64,000 bases of DNA from Streptomyces sp. NBC_01571 (GTDB lineage Bacteria > Actinomycetota > Actinomycetes > Streptomycetales > Streptomycetaceae). The stretch is taken from assembly GCF_026339875.1 (NCBI RefSeq), contig NZ_JAPEPZ010000001.1, forward strand, positions 6,448,001-6,512,000, given 5' to 3'. The stretch's first letter is position 1. Each line of letters starts with the position of its first letter. Shown here piece after piece: positions 17,367-25,090 of the stretch. The position numbers and the translations under genes were made by a program. The notes under the pieces are model-generated. The model saw only the letters and a list, made by a program, of their open reading frames with translations, had not been told where the DNA came from and did not search any database.

Positions 17367-18121
17367 GCCAGACCGTCGACCGTGCGCTGAGCATCCTGCC
17401 GCTGCTCGCCGAGGGACCCGCCGACCTCGGCCAGGTCGCCGACCGTCTCGGCGTCCACAAGTCCACGGCGCTCCGGCTCCTGCGCACCCTGCACGAGCAC
17501 GGTCTCGTCTACCGACAGTCCGACCAGCGCTACCGCCTCGGCGCCCGCCTCTTCGCCCTCGCCCAGGAGGCCGTCGAGAACCTCGACATCCGCGAGATCG
17601 CCCACTCCCATCTCGTACGCCTCAACGAACAGTGCGGGCACACCGTCCACCTCGCGGTGTACGAGGACAACGAGGTCCTCTACATCGACAAGGTGGAGAG
17701 CCGCTACCCCGTGCGCATGTACTCCCGGATCGGCAAGCCCGTCGCCCTCACCGTCGCCGCGGTCGCCAAACTCCTCCTCGCCGACCTGCCCGAGGCCGAG
17801 CGCGGCGCCCTCACGGAGAAGCTCGACTACCCCCTGTACACGGCCCGTTCGACCCCCAACGCCCCCGCCTTCCGCAAGGAGCTGGCGACGGTGCGCGAAC
17901 AGGGCTGGGCCACCGACCTCGGTGGCCACGAGGAGTCCATCAACTGCGTCGCCGCGCCCATCCGGGGTGCCGACGGGCGGGTCGCCGCCGCGATGTCGGT
18001 CTCCGCGCCCAACGTCGTCGTCACCGCCGACGAACTCCTCACCCTGCTCCCGCTGGTGCGCCGTACGGCGGACGCCATCAGCCGCGACTACTCCGGAAAG
18101 TCCCCGAAGGACCCCAGCTAA
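17363..18121 (+). CDS. IclR-family transcriptional regulator
   Basis: 252 aa. A winged helix-turn-helix occupies residues 1-60 (GQVADRLGVHKSTALRLLRTLHEHGLV). The IclR effector domain follows, with the conserved INCVAAPIRGADGRVAAAMSVSAP block. ATG 17363 overlaps the kinase stop and has GAGGAGG upstream, so it is coupled to the kinase. It probably senses the pathway intermediate (KDG, as in KdgR) and binds the dyad at 16080-16096. Effector and target are inferred. Confidence 0.92.
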   Translation: MSQTVDRALSILPLLAEGPADLGQVADRLGVHKSTALRLLRTLHEHGLVYRQSDQRYRLGARLFALAQEAVENLDIREIAHSHLVRLNEQCGHTVHLAVYEDNEVLYIDKVESRYPVRMYSRIGKPVALTVAAVAKLLLADLPEAERGALTEKLDYPLYTARSTPNAPAFRKELATVREQGWATDLGGHEESINCVAAPIRGADGRVAAAMSVSAPNVVVTADELLTLLPLVRRTADAISRDYSGKSPKDPS

Positions 18122-18129
18122 GGACCCCC

Positions 18130-18540
18130 ATGACCGAGAAGACCGCCCTCACCCCCAAGACCCACACCACCCCGCCCGCCAAGTTCTCGCACGGAGTCAG
18201 GAAGGGGAACATCCTCCAGGTCGCGGGCCAGGTCGGCTTCCTGCCCGCGGTCGAGGGCGAGCCGCCGACGCCCGCGGGCCCGACCCTGCGCGAGCAGACC
18301 CTCCAGACCCTCGCCAACGTCCGGGCCATCCTCGAAGAGGGCGGCGCCACCTGGGACGACGCGATGATGATCCGCGTCTACCTCACCGACGTCGACCACT
18401 TCGCCGAGATGAACCAGATCTACAACGCGTACTTCGAGGAGCAGGGCCTCACCGCGCCCCCCGCCGCCCGCACGACCGTCTACGTCGGTCTGCCCGCGGG
18501 CCTCCTCATCGAGATCGACGCGCTGGCCGTCCTGAGCTGA
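18130..18540 (+). CDS. ridA: RidA family protein (enamine/imine deaminase)
   Basis: 136 aa, YjgF/YER057c/UK114 fold. The Arg of PPAARTTVYVG is the active-site residue; GGATWDDAMMIRVYLTD is the family central motif. RidA hydrolyses reactive 2-aminoacrylate-type enamines made by PLP dehydratases, which fits the ammonia-lyase 2 kb away. Starts 8 bases after iclR with AAGGA. A strong hairpin follows before the permease. Confidence 0.9.
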   Translation: MTEKTALTPKTHTTPPAKFSHGVRKGNILQVAGQVGFLPAVEGEPPTPAGPTLREQTLQTLANVRAILEEGGATWDDAMMIRVYLTDVDHFAEMNQIYNAYFEEQGLTAPPAARTTVYVGLPAGLLIEIDALAVLS

Positions 18541-18589
18541 CGCCGGGCTCCGCTCTCTCCCGCCTTCTCCCGCACTCCGTACGTCATCA

Positions 18590-18622
18590 CGGTGCGGCGC
18601 CCGTTCCCGGGGCGCCGCACCG
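18590..18622 (+). terminator. hairpin between ridA and the permease
   Basis: CGGTGCGGCGCCC (18590-18602) pairs perfectly with GGGCGCCGCACCG (18610-18622). It could end the kinase-iclR-ridA transcript or attenuate read-through into the permease. Confidence 0.65.
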
Positions 18623-18668
18623 CGATTCCCCCTGCCCCGAAAGCTCATGGAATTACGAGGTCCCCGTG

Positions 18669-20141
18669 ATGTCCCTGCTCGCCGCCGCCGCGCCCGAGAC
18701 CCCACCCCACACCGGTGGACTCATCGCCCTCATCCACGGCACCGCCGGCCTCCTCACGGTCGCCGCGCTCGGCATCCTGCTTCTCCTCTTCCTGATCATC
18801 AAGGTCAGACTGCAGCCGTTCGTCGCGCTGCTCGCGGTCTCCATAGCCGTCGGCCTCGCGGCCGGTCTCTCGGTCACCGAACTCTTCGGCACCGTCCAGC
18901 GCTCCGACGCCGTCTCGCTCATCGAGTCCGGCATGGGCGGCACCCTCGGCCACATCGCGATCATCATCGGGCTCGGCACCATGCTCGGCGCCGTGCTCGA
19001 AGTCTCCGGCGGAGCCGAGGTGTTGGCCTCCCGGCTGCTCCAGCTCTTCGGAGAGAAGCGCGCCCCGCTCGCCATGGGCCTCACCGGCCTCATCTTCGGC
19101 ATCCCGGTCTTCTTCGACGTCGGCATCTTCGTCCTCGCGCCGATCGTGTACGCGGCCGCCAAGCGCGGCGGCAAGTCGATCCTCCTGTACTGCCTGCCGC
19201 TGCTCGCCGGCCTGTCCATGACCCACGCGTTCCTGCCGCCGCACCCGGGTCCGGTGGCCGCCGCCGGTCTGCTCCACGTCGACCTCGGCTGGGTCATCCT
19301 GATGGGCATCGTCTGCGGCATCCCCGCCGTGCTCGCCGCCTGGGCCTGGGCCGCCTGGGTCGGCAAGCGGATCTTCGTCCCCGTACCGCAGGACATGGTC
19401 GAGGCCGCCGACGAGGCGAAGGCGGCGCTGGTCGAGGAACAGCGGACCGCCGGCGTCACGCCGCGGGAGGCGCCGGTGCCGCTCGGCACGGTGCTGGCCA
19501 TCATCGGTACGCCGCTGGTGCTGATCCTGCTCGCGACCTTCTCCTCGATCGCCTTCGACCCCTCCACCGGCCGCTCGGTCATCGAGTTCTTCGGCCACCC
19601 CTTCGTCGCCCTGACGATCGCGCTGCTGCTGGCGTACTACCTGCTCGGCATCCGTCGCGGCTGGTCCCGCAAGTCGCTGGAGACGGTGTCCACCGCCTCC
19701 CTCAAGCCGGTCGGCAACATCCTGCTCGTGGTCGGCGCGGGCGGTGTCTTCGGCGCGGTCCTCAAGGGCAGCGGGGTCGCCCAGGCCCTCTCCGACACCT
19801 TCAACGACGTCGGCCTGCCGGTGGTCGTCCTCGCCTACCTGATCTCCCTGGTCCTGCGGGTCGCCCAGGGCTCGGCCACGGTCGCCATCGTCACGACTGC
19901 CGGCATCGTGGCCCCGCTGCTGACGGAGGGCGACCACTCCCAGGCGTTCGTCGCGCTGGTCATCATGGCCATCTCGGCGGGCTCCATCTTCGCTTCGCAC
20001 GTCAACGACGGCGGCTTCTGGATGGTCGCGAAGTACTTCGGCATCTCCGAACGGGACACCCTCAAGACCTGGACGGTCCTGGAGTCGGTGCTGTCGGTGG
20101 CGGGCTTCGCGGTGGCGGCGGTGGTGAGCCTGTTCGTGTAG
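18669..20141 (+). CDS. GntP-family permease
   Basis: 490 aa with about 12-14 membrane segments. Hallmarks of the GntP family are IFGIPVFFDVGIFVLAPIV, THAFLPPHPGPVA, QGSATVAIVTTAGIVAPLL and ASHVNDGGFWMVAKYFG. The family carries gluconate and related sugar acids, and D-serine (DsdX). It would import the substrate of this cluster: an N-acetyl- or amino-sugar acid, or a D-amino acid. ATG 18669 is preceded in frame by GTG 18666; either may start. The hairpin before it suggests separate or attenuated expression. Confidence 0.93.
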   Translation: MSLLAAAAPETPPHTGGLIALIHGTAGLLTVAALGILLLLFLIIKVRLQPFVALLAVSIAVGLAAGLSVTELFGTVQRSDAVSLIESGMGGTLGHIAIIIGLGTMLGAVLEVSGGAEVLASRLLQLFGEKRAPLAMGLTGLIFGIPVFFDVGIFVLAPIVYAAAKRGGKSILLYCLPLLAGLSMTHAFLPPHPGPVAAAGLLHVDLGWVILMGIVCGIPAVLAAWAWAAWVGKRIFVPVPQDMVEAADEAKAALVEEQRTAGVTPREAPVPLGTVLAIIGTPLVLILLATFSSIAFDPSTGRSVIEFFGHPFVALTIALLLAYYLLGIRRGWSRKSLETVSTASLKPVGNILLVVGAGGVFGAVLKGSGVAQALSDTFNDVGLPVVVLAYLISLVLRVAQGSATVAIVTTAGIVAPLLTEGDHSQAFVALVIMAISAGSIFASHVNDGGFWMVAKYFGISERDTLKTWTVLESVLSVAGFAVAAVVSLFV

Positions 20142-20191
20142 GTACGGGGCGTCTTCGTACAACAGTCGCGTTGCCAACTTGGGGGCTGGCT

Positions 20192-20830
20192 GTGTCCGAC
20201 ACAGGATCTTCGACCATACTGCCCGCTGTGGAGCAGCGCATAGGTTCGAAGAGCCAGCCCCTGGACGCCGCCGCGGTGAACCCGGCGTACATCCCCGGGC
20301 TCACGTCACCCGCGAAGGCGGAGCCGAAGGACGCGGCCGTCGAGGAGGCCGCGTCCGAGGAGACCGCCTCCGAGGAGGCCGTGTCCGAGGAGGCGGTTGT
20401 CGAGGACGCCGCCCCCGAGACGCCGGCCGCCGAGAAGGCATCCGCCGAGCCGGGAGAGGAGGCCACCTCCGAATCCGACTCGGACTCCGAGCCCGAACCC
20501 GAACCCGACCCGGACGGACCGGTGTTCGAGGCGTCCGACCGGCGCGCCTCGATCAAGGCCGACCACAGCGGCGTGCACCTGCGTCTGGACGACCAGGAGG
20601 CGGAGTTCCGCTGGGACGAGATCGGCGCCGTCGAGACGGAATCGCCCCGCTTCGGGAAGCGGTTCACCATCACGGTGCACACCCCGGACGGCCGCTGGTA
20701 CCCGATCGAGATCGAGGCGACGGCCCGGGCCCGCTTCAAGGAGTGGGAGGACCAGCTGGACGCGGTCCTGGACGCCTACTTCGAAGACGGTGAGGATTCT
20801 GAAGAGGCCCTGGACGAGAGCGCCCCGTAG
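20192..20830 (+). CDS. acidic-linker protein with PH-like C-terminal domain
   Basis: 212 aa. Residues 50-110 are a low-complexity Ala/Glu/Ser/Asp/Pro stretch, with repeats of AASEETASEEAVSEEA and SDSDSEPEPEPDPD. A folded C-domain (about 120-200) follows: ASIKADHSGVHLRLDDQEAEFRWDEIGAVE ... W..QLDAVLDAYF. It resembles the protein at 24513-24881 in order of motifs. GTG 20192 has GGGGG about 7 bases upstream. No signal peptide or membrane segment. Function unknown. Confidence 0.72.
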   Translation: MSDTGSSTILPAVEQRIGSKSQPLDAAAVNPAYIPGLTSPAKAEPKDAAVEEAASEETASEEAVSEEAVVEDAAPETPAAEKASAEPGEEATSESDSDSEPEPEPDPDGPVFEASDRRASIKADHSGVHLRLDDQEAEFRWDEIGAVETESPRFGKRFTITVHTPDGRWYPIEIEATARARFKEWEDQLDAVLDAYFEDGEDSEEALDESAP

Positions 20831-20856
20831 GGGCGCGGGGAACTGCGCGACCAGCC
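20829..20856. repeat. short interspersed intergenic repeat, copy 1
   Basis: A 28-base element beginning AGGGGCGCGGGG and ending GCGCGACCAGCC. A copy differing by one G lies at 59720-59746. It forms the left arm of the terminator here. Confidence 0.6.
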
Positions 20857-20877
20857 ACATGCGGCCCGCAGTTCCCC
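20837..20877. terminator. bidirectional terminator
   Basis: GGGGAACTGCG (20837-20847) pairs with CGCAGTTCCCC (20867-20877) between genes ending at 20830 (+) and 20897 (-). Confidence 0.65.
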
Positions 20878-20896
20878 ACCCACCGCACCGCCCCGG

Positions 20897-22234
20897 TCAA
20901 CTGCAGTACTGCGTCGCCTTCCCGATCGACCGGTACATGCAGTCCGCGTTCTCCAGCAACTGCAACACCGCGTCCCGGTTCCGCGAGGTCTCCCGCTCGA
21001 TCACCTCGTCGGGCGGGTAGAACCCACCTCCGGAACTGGACGTCGGATACATCTCGAAGGTGTAGTCGAAGATCTTCTGACTGCCCCAGAGATAGTCGTC
21101 GATCGACCCGTCGGTGATGTACAGGTCGCTGGACTGCTCCGGGGTGTACCCGTTGCTGGCCGCCATCTTCTGGCCGACGGCCTTGAACGCGGCGGCGTCG
21201 TCCGCGGTCATGCCGGTCGCGGTGTCGGCGGTGGTGTACCCGAAGGGCCACAGCACGAGTTCGCTGTACGTGTGGAAGTCGATCCCGGCCGTGATCTGCT
21301 GCTTGCCGCCGACGACCCGGCTGCGTACGAAGTCGGCGACGACCTTCACCTCGGGTGCGGACTCGGCGGAGGCGCCGCGGTAGGTCTCGGAGGACGTGGA
21401 GCCGGACGAGCCGCCGCAGCAGCCCCACTTGTAGTTCCAGTTGCGGTTGAGGTCCGTACCGACGTACGAGGAACCGGAGTTGGGCTGGCGGTTCTTGCGC
21501 CAGGACCGGTACGAGCCGGTCGCGATGTCGTACTCACCGCCGTCGGGGTTGAGGTCCGGGACGATCCAGATCTCGCGACCGTTCACCATGTTGGTGACGC
21601 GGGAGTCGCTGCTGTATCCGGCCCCGAGCTCGCGCAGCAGATACAGCGCCATCTCGACGGTCAGATGCTCGCGGGCGTGCTGGTGGAAGGTGAGGAGGAC
21701 CTCGGGCTCGTTCTCGTCGGTGGCCACGTTGTCGCTGACCTTGATGGCGACGATGTCCCGGCCCTGGTACGACTTCCCGATCACCCGCTTGCTCATGATG
21801 CTCGGGTAGGCCGCGAGCCGCTGGTCGATCTCCGCGTTCGTCTCGGCGTAGTTGTGGTACTTCGAGTCGGCCGAGGGGAAGTCGAGGAGGCGGACGTCGC
21901 CGGCGCCGTTCGACCGGTTCGGCGCGGACCCCAACAGGGAGACCTCGTAGCCGAGTCGGCGCAGCCTTTCGACCTGGTCGGCGCGGCCCGAGACGACGAC
22001 GGTCTCCTCGTCGGCCTCGTCCACGGTGACGCCGGTCTGCTGGATGGCGGTGCGGGTCACCGGGGTGGTGCTCTGGTGGATCTCGTACTGGCGTATGTCG
22101 TCGGCCGAGGGTGCGGGGGCTTTCGCTCCGGTCGCCGTGGCGTGGGTGGCGGTGGCGGTGATCGGGGCGGCGAGGGCGAGCGCGAGCAGGGTCGCGAGGG
22201 TGACGGTGCGCCTGCCGCGTCTGTGAAGTCGCAT
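20897..22234 (-). CDS. secreted M14 zinc carboxypeptidase
   Basis: 445 aa. A signal peptide (basic RLHRRGRR, hydrophobic core to about residue 30) and a propeptide-like region precede a carboxypeptidase A fold. Zinc ligands are His176 and Glu179 in FHQHAREH and the His of [16 protein letters not shown] and [12 protein letters not shown] hold substrate residues, and DYTFEMYP carries the catalytic Glu. It removes C-terminal residues from extracellular peptides. ATG 22234 has GGAGA six bases upstream. Cys pairs near GCCGG suggest disulfides. Confidence 0.93.
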   Translation of the reverse strand: MRLHRRGRRTVTLATLLALALAAPITATATHATATGAKAPAPSADDIRQYEIHQSTTPVTRTAIQQTGVTVDEADEETVVVSGRADQVERLRRLGYEVSLLGSAPNRSNGAGDVRLLDFPSADSKYHNYAETNAEIDQRLAAYPSIMSKRVIGKSYQGRDIVAIKVSDNVATDENEPEVLLTFHQHAREHLTVEMALYLLRELGAGYSSDSRVTNMVNGREIWIVPDLNPDGGEYDIATGSYRSWRKNRQPNSGSSYVGTDLNRNWNYKWGCCGGSSGSTSSETYRGASAESAPEVKVVADFVRSRVVGGKQQITAGIDFHTYSELVLWPFGYTTADTATGMTADDAAAFKAVGQKMAASNGYTPEQSSDLYITDGSIDDYLWGSQKIFDYTFEMYPTSSSGGGFYPPDEVIERETSRNRDAVLQLLENADCMYRSIGKATQYCS

Positions 22235-22300
22235 GAAGTCTCCTTGGCGGAGTGTGGGGGGTGGAATCAGTGCGACGTACGGAGTGCGGGTGTGGCGCTC

Positions 22301-22329
22301 ATGGTGAGTGTTTGGCATGGGCAGGTCAA
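22301..22329 (-). promoter_or_regulatory. candidate carboxypeptidase promoter
   Basis: On the minus strand TTGACC (22329-22324), a 17-base spacer and CACCAT (22306-22301) lie about 70 bases before the start codon. The -35 fits well; the -10 is weak. Confidence 0.3.
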
Positions 22330-22426
22330 GAGACGACAAAGGGCCGGTGGCAGAAACCAGTCATGCGTCGGACCCCGCCGGCAAGTCCGCCCGACGGGGC
22401 CCGACGCGTGAGAGCGGTGAGGGAAC

Positions 22427-23722
22427 TCAGCCCAGACCGCGCCACTTCGCACTGAGGGCGATCGCCCGGAGCTGCTTCGTCGTGAGCGCGGGGGCGGTGC
22501 GGGTCGCGGCCGTCACCTGGCTGCCGGAGTTGAAGGCACTGACCACCACACGGAACCCGTCGGTCCTGATGGTGTCGGCGGTCCACATGACGACGCCGGC
22601 GCCGCCCTTCGCGCCCGGTCCCTCGTGCGTGATGACCTTCGTGCCGTCGGCCAGCGTCTCGGCGCCCGCCCCGAAGAGCTGGCCCTCGACGTCCGACATG
22701 TTCGGCTGCACGTTGATCTGGACCAGGCTCCTGCCCTTGCCGTCGTCGACGACGACATAGGCGTACCCGCTGTCCGGGCCGCTCCTGGCGACCACCTTGA
22801 CGCCCTTGGGGAGCAGTGAGACGAGCGTGGAAGCGACCGAGCCGCCGTCGATGCCCGAGGGCTGTGCGGGTGCCGCCGTCGGGGCCTTGGGGTCCACCGG
22901 GATCGCGTCGACGACGCCCAGCCACGCACCGGCTGTGGCGAGTGTCCTCAACCGTGCCGGGGACAGTGGGGGTTCGGCTCTGCTGACCGGCGCGCCCTTC
23001 TCGGCCGCGGCGTTCCATTCGCTCACGCTGACCTGCTGCCCCTTGGGGGTGACGAGGTCCGCCGTCCACAGCTTCGTGTCCGCGCGGCGGTCCGGGTACT
23101 CGTAACCCTGGAAGAGCTTGAGCGCCGAGCCGTCGGACAGCCTGGTCACGGCGCAGCTGTCGAACGGCGTCAGGGTTTTGTCCGGGCACGCGATGGTCTG
23201 GCGGGCCTGCTCGCTGCCGGGCAGGACCCGGTTGAAGCCGACGGCGATGGCCGCCTTGCCCTTGCCGTCGTTGTAGACGACCTGCGCGTACGGCGGCAGC
23301 TGCTCGTCCGTGCCGCGTGCTTCCGCCGAGCCGAACTCGCCCCGGGGGAGCAGCTTCTCGAGGATGCCGATGAGTTGGTCGCCGGTGTACGACGCCTTGG
23401 GGGTGGCCGAAGCGACGGGGGTCTTCGCACCGGTGGCCACGGACTGCCGCCCGTCGTCGCCGCCCGGTACGAGGAGTGCCCCGCCGAGGCCCACGAGCGC
23501 GACCGAGGCGACGCCCGCCACGACGGCGGCCCTGCGCCGCAGCAGCAGCCTGTGGCCACGCGTCTCGCCGGCGGCGACCAGGGCGCGCCGGTCGGTCTCG
23601 TAGGCCCCGCCGGCCTGGTGCAGGGCCTCGCCGAGCCGTTCCTCGAAACGGTCCTCGTGGTCGTTGTCCCGGTGGTGGTCGTGGTACCGGTCGTGGTCGT
23701 GATGGCGGTCGTCAACGGGCAT
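22427..23722 (-). CDS. membrane protein, probable anti-sigma partner
   Basis: 431 aa. Residues 4-24 are strikingly His/Asp-rich (DDRHHDHDRYHDHHRDNDH), a possible metal-binding tail. One transmembrane segment lies near 62-84 (RRRAAVVAGVASVALVGLGGALLVP); the rest is extracytoplasmic. It contains two halves, each opening with a similar LL(P)(R/K)G motif (LEKLLPRGEFG and VSLLPKGVKVV) followed by YAQVVYNDGKGKA / YAYVVVDDGKGRS, an internal duplication. It lies directly downstream of an ECF sigma gene, the usual place for an anti-sigma factor, but no ZAS motif is visible. Confidence 0.75.
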   Translation of the reverse strand: MPVDDRHHDHDRYHDHHRDNDHEDRFEERLGEALHQAGGAYETDRRALVAAGETRGHRLLLRRRAAVVAGVASVALVGLGGALLVPGGDDGRQSVATGAKTPVASATPKASYTGDQLIGILEKLLPRGEFGSAEARGTDEQLPPYAQVVYNDGKGKAAIAVGFNRVLPGSEQARQTIACPDKTLTPFDSCAVTRLSDGSALKLFQGYEYPDRRADTKLWTADLVTPKGQQVSVSEWNAAAEKGAPVSRAEPPLSPARLRTLATAGAWLGVVDAIPVDPKAPTAAPAQPSGIDGGSVASTLVSLLPKGVKVVARSGPDSGYAYVVVDDGKGRSLVQINVQPNMSDVEGQLFGAGAETLADGTKVITHEGPGAKGGAGVVMWTADTIRTDGFRVVVSAFNSGSQVTAATRTAPALTTKQLRAIALSAKWRGLG

Positions 23723-23824
23723 GGCGAATCACCCTCTCTGCTCTCCGTAAGGGCTGTCTGTCTGAGCTGTGGGTCGGAGCTGTGGTTCGGAAGTCTCGGT
23801 ACGGTCGTCGGCGCCGGGTCGGCG

Positions 23825-24340
23825 TCAGGGTCTGGCGTGCTCGCCGAGGGCGTCCCCGAGCAGCAGCCGCAGCCGGGCGAGCGCGCGGGTGCAGCGGGTG
23901 CGTACGGCGGCCGAGCTGACGTTCATGGCCTCGGCGGTCTCCTCGACGCTGCGGTCCTCCCAGTAGCGCAGCACGACCACGGCCCGGTCCTTGGCGGACA
24001 GCCGGCCGAGTGCCTCGACCAGGGTCAGCCGCAGGGGCGTGTCGGTGTCGGCCGCGCGGGGGTCGGGAAGGTCGGGGAACTCGTCCGTGGCGCGTTCCCG
24101 GCTGCTGCGGCGCCGCTGGTGGGCGAGGAAGGTACGGGTGAGGACGGTCTGCGCGTATCCGGCGGGGTTGCCGACGCGGGAGACCCGGTACCAGCGGACG
24201 TACAGGCGACCGAGGGTCTCCTGGACCAGGTCCTCGGCGAGATGGGTGTCCCCGCCGGTGAGCAGACAGGCGGAGCGGTAGAGGTGCCCCGCCCGCGCCG
24301 CCGCGAACTCGGCGTAGTCGTCCCCCCGGATCTGTCTCAT
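23825..24340 (-). CDS. ECF sigma factor, SigE family
   Basis: 171 aa. Region 2 is DYAEFAAARAGHLYRSACLLTGGDTHLAEDLVQETL; region 4 is ALGRLSAKDRAVVVLRYWEDRSVEETAEAMNVSSAAVRTRCTRALARLR with its helix-turn-helix. This wording is typical of the actinobacterial SigE-family ECFs. It directs RNA polymerase to stress promoters, probably held by the membrane protein 102 bases downstream. A TGAAAC element 57-67 bases upstream (24398-24407) could be an autoregulated -35. Confidence 0.9.
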   Translation of the reverse strand: MRQIRGDDYAEFAAARAGHLYRSACLLTGGDTHLAEDLVQETLGRLYVRWYRVSRVGNPAGYAQTVLTRTFLAHQRRRSSRERATDEFPDLPDPRAADTDTPLRLTLVEALGRLSAKDRAVVVLRYWEDRSVEETAEAMNVSSAAVRTRCTRALARLRLLLGDALGEHARP

Positions 24341-24512
24341 TCCGCTCCCGTGTCTCTCGTACCGCCGCCTTCACCTCATTGATGCGCCGGCCCCCCGGAA
24401 ATGTTTCAGTGGACGGAAAGAAGGTCCAGAGGGAGTCCACGGGGATGCCGCTGGGAGCCCACGGGGAGTCCTCCTCGGAGGGGGTCTGCGTACGCCGGGG
24501 TAGGTTGCCGGA

Positions 24513-24881
24513 GTGACAGACCAGCCGCCCGCTTCCACCCCACCCGGCTTCGGCCCGCCCCCGCCGCAGTACGCCCCGCAGCCGCCACAGCCCGCGGCGC
24601 CCGGCCCGGAGTTCCTGGCGGTCGACAAGCACAACTCGGTCGTTGTCGACGTGTCGGGTGTGGCCTTCGAGATGTACGACATCACGGTCGACTTCCCCTG
24701 GGCCGAGATCCGCAGCGTCCACTACAAGGCGAGCCCCAATGGCAAGGCCCTGATGGTCGCCGTGGTCCACCTGGACGGCAGGGTCTACGAGTGCGTGGTG
24801 ACCGCGAAGCCGCGGGAGTTGTTGCGCGGGTGGTTCGCACAGCTGGCGTGGGTGCTGGGGTACTACCGGCCGATGGGATAG
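24513..24881 (+). CDS. small protein, Pro-rich tail plus PH-like domain
   Basis: 122 aa. Residues 1-35 are Pro-rich (PPGFGPPPPQYAPQPPQP); residues 38-120 form a compact domain (VVVDVSGVAFEMYDITVDFPWAEIRSVHY ... LDGRVYECVVTA...LRGWFAQLAWVLGYY). The order SGV - W.EI..V - DGR.Y - W..QL..VL..Y is shared with the protein at 20192-20830. GTG start follows GGAG-like sequence. No membrane segment. Function unknown. Confidence 0.75.
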   Translation: MTDQPPASTPPGFGPPPPQYAPQPPQPAAPGPEFLAVDKHNSVVVDVSGVAFEMYDITVDFPWAEIRSVHYKASPNGKALMVAVVHLDGRVYECVVTAKPRELLRGWFAQLAWVLGYYRPMG

Positions 24882-24893
24882 CCGTCCGGCGGC

Positions 24894-24985
24894 TCAGAGA
24901 AGGTGGTCGGCCCTGCCTGCCGTCCGCATCTTGCGCAGCTCGGCGCCCAGACGCTTCTGACGTTCCGTGGGATCCGAAACAACCC
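24894..24985 (-). pseudogene. remnant of an XRE-family regulator N-terminus
   Basis: In the 209-base gap the minus strand encodes SDPTERQKRLGAELRKMRT, the typical opening of XRE/DUF5753 regulators, then stops (AGRADHLL, stop) before any helix-turn-helix. No start codon or Shine-Dalgarno is evident. It looks like a decayed gene; a chance resemblance over so few residues cannot be excluded. Confidence 0.4.
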
Positions 24986-25090
24986 CGCGGCCCGCCACCG
25001 CCGAAACCGTTCGCACCTGGCAACGAGCCGGGATGCGATGACAGTTCCGGGCGGGGCGGGCCGTGCTCAGGGGGCTTGGAGGCAGGCGCG

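Noticed and set aside
23825..24340. Assigning a specific sigma name such as sigE
   Set aside because: The SigE-family wording is broad in actinomycetes; orthology cannot be shown from this window.
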